Assembly (NCBI GenBank): GCA_904502245.1
Contig: CAJGDN010000005.1
Coordinates: forward strand, 1-32,762
Reading direction: 5' to 3'
Origin: an uncultured Alphaproteobacteria bacterium
Lineage (GTDB): Bacteria; Pseudomonadota; Alphaproteobacteria; Rs-D84
DNA: 32,762 nucleotides
Below the pieces are notes generated by a model. It ran no database searches. It saw only the letters and a list, made by a program, of their open reading frames with translations, and had not been told where the DNA came from. Positions 30,124 to 32,762 of the stretch are shown piece after piece (the stretch's first letter is position 1; each line of letters opens with the position of its first letter). Position numbers and translations under genes: made by a program.

Positions 30124-31230
30124 TTAGAACTGTAATCTTAATCTGGCACCCACATCAACCATGCCCAGACGACCACTTTCATACCAATTTGTATAATGGA
30201 AAACGCTGTCATACGGCGCTTCGTATTCACCGGCCGCACCGTCACCCAACCACTCTATCTGCGACAGAACAATACTGCCCGACGTCTTAATCTTACCCAG
30301 GTTGGCATAACGAACAAAGAAGTCTAATTTTATCCCCCCTTGCATTTCAGTAGTAACACCACCTTCCAGCATGAATGCAAATTCTTCGGTGGTACCACCA
30401 TTGTGATACGCATAAATATCAGAAATTCCTGTCAACTGACCTGCAGCAGCATAGGCCGGATCCAGCACAGAATAAAATGTATTATCATAAACAACATAGT
30501 CCGCAATTGTATTCAGCGATATACCAACACCTGCACCAACATATGGCCGCAACGCACCGCCTGCCAAGTATCCTGTAAATGAATCGATATTATAATAAAC
30601 ATTCAACATAGTCGTATTCGCAGTAATGGCACCGCCATCAACCTGAGCTTCGACAAAACCGCCTGCACCGTCAGATGTCTGAACGGTTTTTGGATAGCCA
30701 ATACCAGAATAACGCAAATAAGAAAAGTCAATGCGAATATCATTATTAATCGCCGCACCAACAGATATTTGCAACGGTATCACACTGTCAGAATCAAAAT
30801 CCGCAGCCTGGAATGCACCAGGCACAGTGTACGCATCCTCTTCCCCGGCATAATCAGTGCCCATCGATCCAATAACAGATGCAGTATACGCAACAGACAA
30901 ACCTACATACAATCCACTGTCTGCCAATCTATCATAATCAGCCGGTTGATAGTAGGAACGCCCTGCGGTCGTTTGCGATGAACCAACGCGAGGTAACGCA
31001 CCAGTTATACGATTTGGCTGGGCCGCGACTGCACGATTATACGGCATACTGTATGAACCTGTGCCCACAGAAACAGAATTCCCCACAACAGGATACATCA
31101 TTTGACCATTTGATGGCATTACCATCTGCCCACCCTGATATGATGGATACGCAGAATAAGCTGCACCTGCCACATGTGGCACAGCACACAAAACACCCGC
31201 TAACACGGCAAAAATGCTGAAATTTTTCAT
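30124..31230 (-). CDS. Outer-membrane beta-barrel protein with N-terminal linker
   Basis: Encodes 368 residues. A signal peptide (AVLAGVLCAVPHVAGA) is followed by about 80 residues rich in Ser, Tyr, Gln and Gly, probably extended. The barrel starts near DSGLYVGLSVAYTASV. Strands such as IRIDFSYLRYSGIG and GGIKLDFFVRYANLG alternate in the usual way, and the protein ends MVDVGARLRLQF, with the terminal Phe. It resembles the porin-like OMP_b-brl fold of the two barrels at 4029-5451 but is larger. A strong promoter lies upstream. Confidence 0.8.
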   Translation of the reverse strand: MKNFSIFAVLAGVLCAVPHVAGAAYSAYPSYQGGQMVMPSNGQMMYPVVGNSVSVGTGSYSMPYNRAVAAQPNRITGALPRVGSSQTTAGRSYYQPADYDRLADSGLYVGLSVAYTASVIGSMGTDYAGEEDAYTVPGAFQAADFDSDSVIPLQISVGAAINNDIRIDFSYLRYSGIGYPKTVQTSDGAGGFVEAQVDGGAITANTTMLNVYYNIDSFTGYLAGGALRPYVGAGVGISLNTIADYVVYDNTFYSVLDPAYAAAGQLTGISDIYAYHNGGTTEEFAFMLEGGVTTEMQGGIKLDFFVRYANLGKIKTSGSIVLSQIEWLGDGAAGEYEAPYDSVFHYTNWYESGRLGMVDVGARLRLQF

Positions 31231-31256
31231 GCCTTTCCCATTATTCCTTTTGAAAC

Positions 31257-31285
31257 ATTATATCATTTCAACGGAACTGGTGCAA
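31257..31285 (-). promoter_or_regulatory. Promoter of the barrel/glycine-zipper genes
   Basis: On the minus strand: TTGCAC, a 17-base spacer and TATAAT, with TGA before the -10 box (extended -10). Confidence 0.7.
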
Positions 31286-31312
31286 GCAATTGTGCAATAC
31301 AAACCTGCAGAA

Positions 31313-32563
31313 TTATTTCTTTTTATACGCCAAAACGTAGGGAACAAATTTATCAGCATGCACATTCCCCAACCATGCACGCGGAATCAAAACAGAATTC
31401 CCCATACCGGCCGCCATTTTTTGAACATGTTCGCCGTTCTTTGCATTAATCAATTCTGACAATTTAACAGACACAGAATCCATCGTCCCCGGCAGAATAA
31501 ATGTTATCGTATCCCCAACACGCGTTTCATTACGCAATTCAAATGTGATATTTTCATCATCCACCGCTGTTATAACACCGGCCGCATGATAATCAGATGT
31601 CGAACGTGTCGTTTCATAGTTATGCGCCGACGGTGGCACCGGCCCATCAAAAAACGCCGTTGTATAACCACGTGTTTCCATACGATTCAAATCCGCCATA
31701 AAGGGCGACGCATCAAAATTTTCAGGGTCAGCAGCATACGCATCCAGCGCACAACGATATGCATGAACCACACTGCCCACATAGTATTCAGACCGATTGC
31801 GCCCTTCTATTTTTAAACTATCAGGCCCCGCCGACACAACATCCGCCAGACGCGGCATCAGGCATAAATCCTTGGAATTCATAATGTATGCGCCACGTTC
31901 ATCTTCTTCAATCGGCATTTCAATACCGCTATCATGTTCGCGCAAAATCACATCATATTTCCACCGACACAATTGCGCACACGCCCCACGATTTGCCGGA
32001 CGCCCCGTGATAAAATTAGACAACAAACAACGCCCAGAATACGACATACACATCGCCCCATGAACAAAAATCTCTAAACCAACATCTGGACATTCTGCAC
32101 GAATATTTTTAAATTCACTGTGCGACACCTCACGTGCCAGAACGCATAATTTCGCACCCGCGTTTTGCCAAAATTTAACCGTTTTTGCAGAACAAATATT
32201 CGCCTGGGTCGAAATATGAATTGGCATTTCTGGGAAATTTTCACGCACCCACATTACAATTCCTGGATCAGATACTATCAACGCATCTGGACGCAGATAA
32301 TCTATTATTTCCGCGACGCGTGGCATGTTGGCATATTCATGATCATGCGCGAACAGGTTGAACGCCAAATACACTTTCTTGCCAGCAGCATGTGCCAGTT
32401 CTATCCCCTGCTTTACTTCATCTACAGTAATCTTGGCACGGGCACGCATAGAAAATCCTGGCAGTCCGGCATAAATCGCATCTGCACCATACAAAATGGC
32501 GGTTTTAAAGGCATCCAACGTACCCGCAGGTGCCAACAATTCAGGTAATTTTACTTTATTCAT
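31313..32563 (-). CDS. Peptidase U32 family protein, TrhP/YegQ-like
   Basis: Encodes 416 residues from the ATG at 32563. An upstream TTG (32581) is less likely because MNKVKLPELLAPAG is the normal family start. Features are LAPAGTLDAFKTAILYGADAIYAG at the N terminus (read in two parts), HISTQANICS, and the U32 signature EIFVHGAMCMSYSGRCLLSN with its cysteines. CAQLC follows as the second cysteine pair. In E. coli the relative YegQ (TrhP) takes part in prephenate-dependent hydroxylation of U34 in tRNA, and related RlhA acts on 23S rRNA; the cysteines probably hold an iron-sulfur cluster. Length is a little shorter than YegQ. Only AGAGG very near the ATG could act as ribosome binding site. Confidence 0.87.
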   Translation of the reverse strand: MNKVKLPELLAPAGTLDAFKTAILYGADAIYAGLPGFSMRARAKITVDEVKQGIELAHAAGKKVYLAFNLFAHDHEYANMPRVAEIIDYLRPDALIVSDPGIVMWVRENFPEMPIHISTQANICSAKTVKFWQNAGAKLCVLAREVSHSEFKNIRAECPDVGLEIFVHGAMCMSYSGRCLLSNFITGRPANRGACAQLCRWKYDVILREHDSGIEMPIEEDERGAYIMNSKDLCLMPRLADVVSAGPDSLKIEGRNRSEYYVGSVVHAYRCALDAYAADPENFDASPFMADLNRMETRGYTTAFFDGPVPPSAHNYETTRSTSDYHAAGVITAVDDENITFELRNETRVGDTITFILPGTMDSVSVKLSELINAKNGEHVQKMAAGMGNSVLIPRAWLGNVHADKFVPYVLAYKKK

Positions 32564-32616
32564 ACCTCTATTTTGCCCCAAATAAATATAAAGGCAAGCA
32601 TTTTATGATTTTTTAC

Positions 32617-32644
32617 TTGCGTTTGTTTTACAGATATGTATAAT
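32617..32644 (+). promoter_or_regulatory. tRNA-Thr promoter
   Basis: TTGCGT (32617-32622), a 16-base spacer and TATAAT (32639-32644). The tRNA begins 11 bases later. Confidence 0.65.
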
Positions 32645-32655
32645 TGGGTGGCATT

Positions 32656-32731
32656 GCCGGTTTAGCTCAGCTGGTAGAGCGGCTGATTTGTAATCAGTAG
32701 GTCGTTGGTTCAAGTCCGACAACCGGCACCA
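32656..32731 (+). tRNA. tRNA-Thr (anticodon TGT)
   Basis: Seventy-six bases including an encoded CCA. The acceptor stem GCCGGTT pairs with AACCGGC. The D arm contains AGCTCAGCTGGTAGAGC, the anticodon loop is TTTGTAA with anticodon TGT, and the T arm has GGTTCAAGTCC. It reads ACA and related threonine codons. Confidence 0.96.
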
Positions 32732-32735
32732 GAAT

Positions 32736-32762
32736 AACCCCTTGATTCAAGGGGATTTTTTA
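32736..32762 (+). terminator. Terminator after tRNA-Thr
   Basis: CCCCTTG pairs with CAAGGGG around ATT, followed by a T-run that reaches the window edge. Confidence 0.85.

Noticed and set aside
1..32762. CRISPR arrays, insertion sequences, rRNA and selenocysteine signals.
   Set aside because: No regularly spaced repeats, transposase motifs or rRNA sequence were seen. No in-frame TGA interrupts a recognised gene.

Overview
The window looks like a chromosomal segment of an AT-rich, anaerobic, Gram-negative alphaproteobacterium, probably an uncultured host- or gut-associated lineage. The class assignment rests on family-level resemblance: lpxI-type lipid A synthesis, an alphaproteobacterial-style ParC, and a zapA gene preceded by a small coiled-coil gene as in Caulobacter. 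The outer membrane is supported by LpxI, LptE, Lgt and three beta-barrel proteins. Anaerobiosis is inferred from class III ribonucleotide reductase (nrdD/nrdG) and a 2[4Fe-4S] ferredoxin. Genes are tightly packed, hairpin terminators are frequent, and sigma70-like promoters are easy to see. There is no rRNA, CRISPR array, insertion sequence or intact prophage.

Layout. 1-950: ribosomal proteins L33 (partial), L21 and L27. 1013-3103: a very AT-rich tandem glycosyltransferase. 3100-5451 (minus): two outer-membrane barrels and an RNA uracil methyltransferase. 5544-8670: lpxI and parC, both possibly leaderless. 8704-12777: an accessory-looking block in which two proteins share an NPGN-motif domain on either side of the divergent zauP-like/zapA division pair, with an acidic protein and a membrane-anchored protein. 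12763-15712 (minus): lptE-holA-map-radC. 15783-17027: a pilin-like, Cys-repeat surface protein. 17051-19330 (minus): a coiled-coil protein and an acyl-CoA synthetase. 19331-22718: nrdD, a separate glycyl-radical gene and nrdG behind NrdR-like operators. 22754-24790 (minus): an OLD-family ATPase/TOPRIM nuclease and a small unknown. 24791-25377: tRNA-Ser(TGA) with partial copies of both its ends nearby. 25378-26709 (minus): lgt and two small coiled-coil genes. 26784-28258: a Bax-inhibitor-1 protein, a ferredoxin and an acyl carrier protein with a Cys-rich tail. 28283-32563 (minus): a glycine-zipper envelope protein, a beta-barrel and a U32 protein. 32656-32731: tRNA-Thr(TGT).

The most notable system is the ribonucleotide reductase operon. 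The large NrdD subunit ends just after its zinc-knuckle region, and the glycyl-radical loop that normally forms its C terminus is a separate 60-residue protein with its own strong ribosome binding site, followed five bases later by the activase gene nrdG. This is a three-component class III reductase with a detachable radical-carrying subunit. Two pairs of NrdR-box-like palindromes precede it, one over the promoter.

Second in interest is the 8.7-12.8 kb block (a duplicated NPGN domain in a secreted-like and a membrane-anchored form, beside cell-division genes and behind a structured leader). After that come the ACP with a four-cysteine tail and the tRNA-Ser locus with its duplicated ends.
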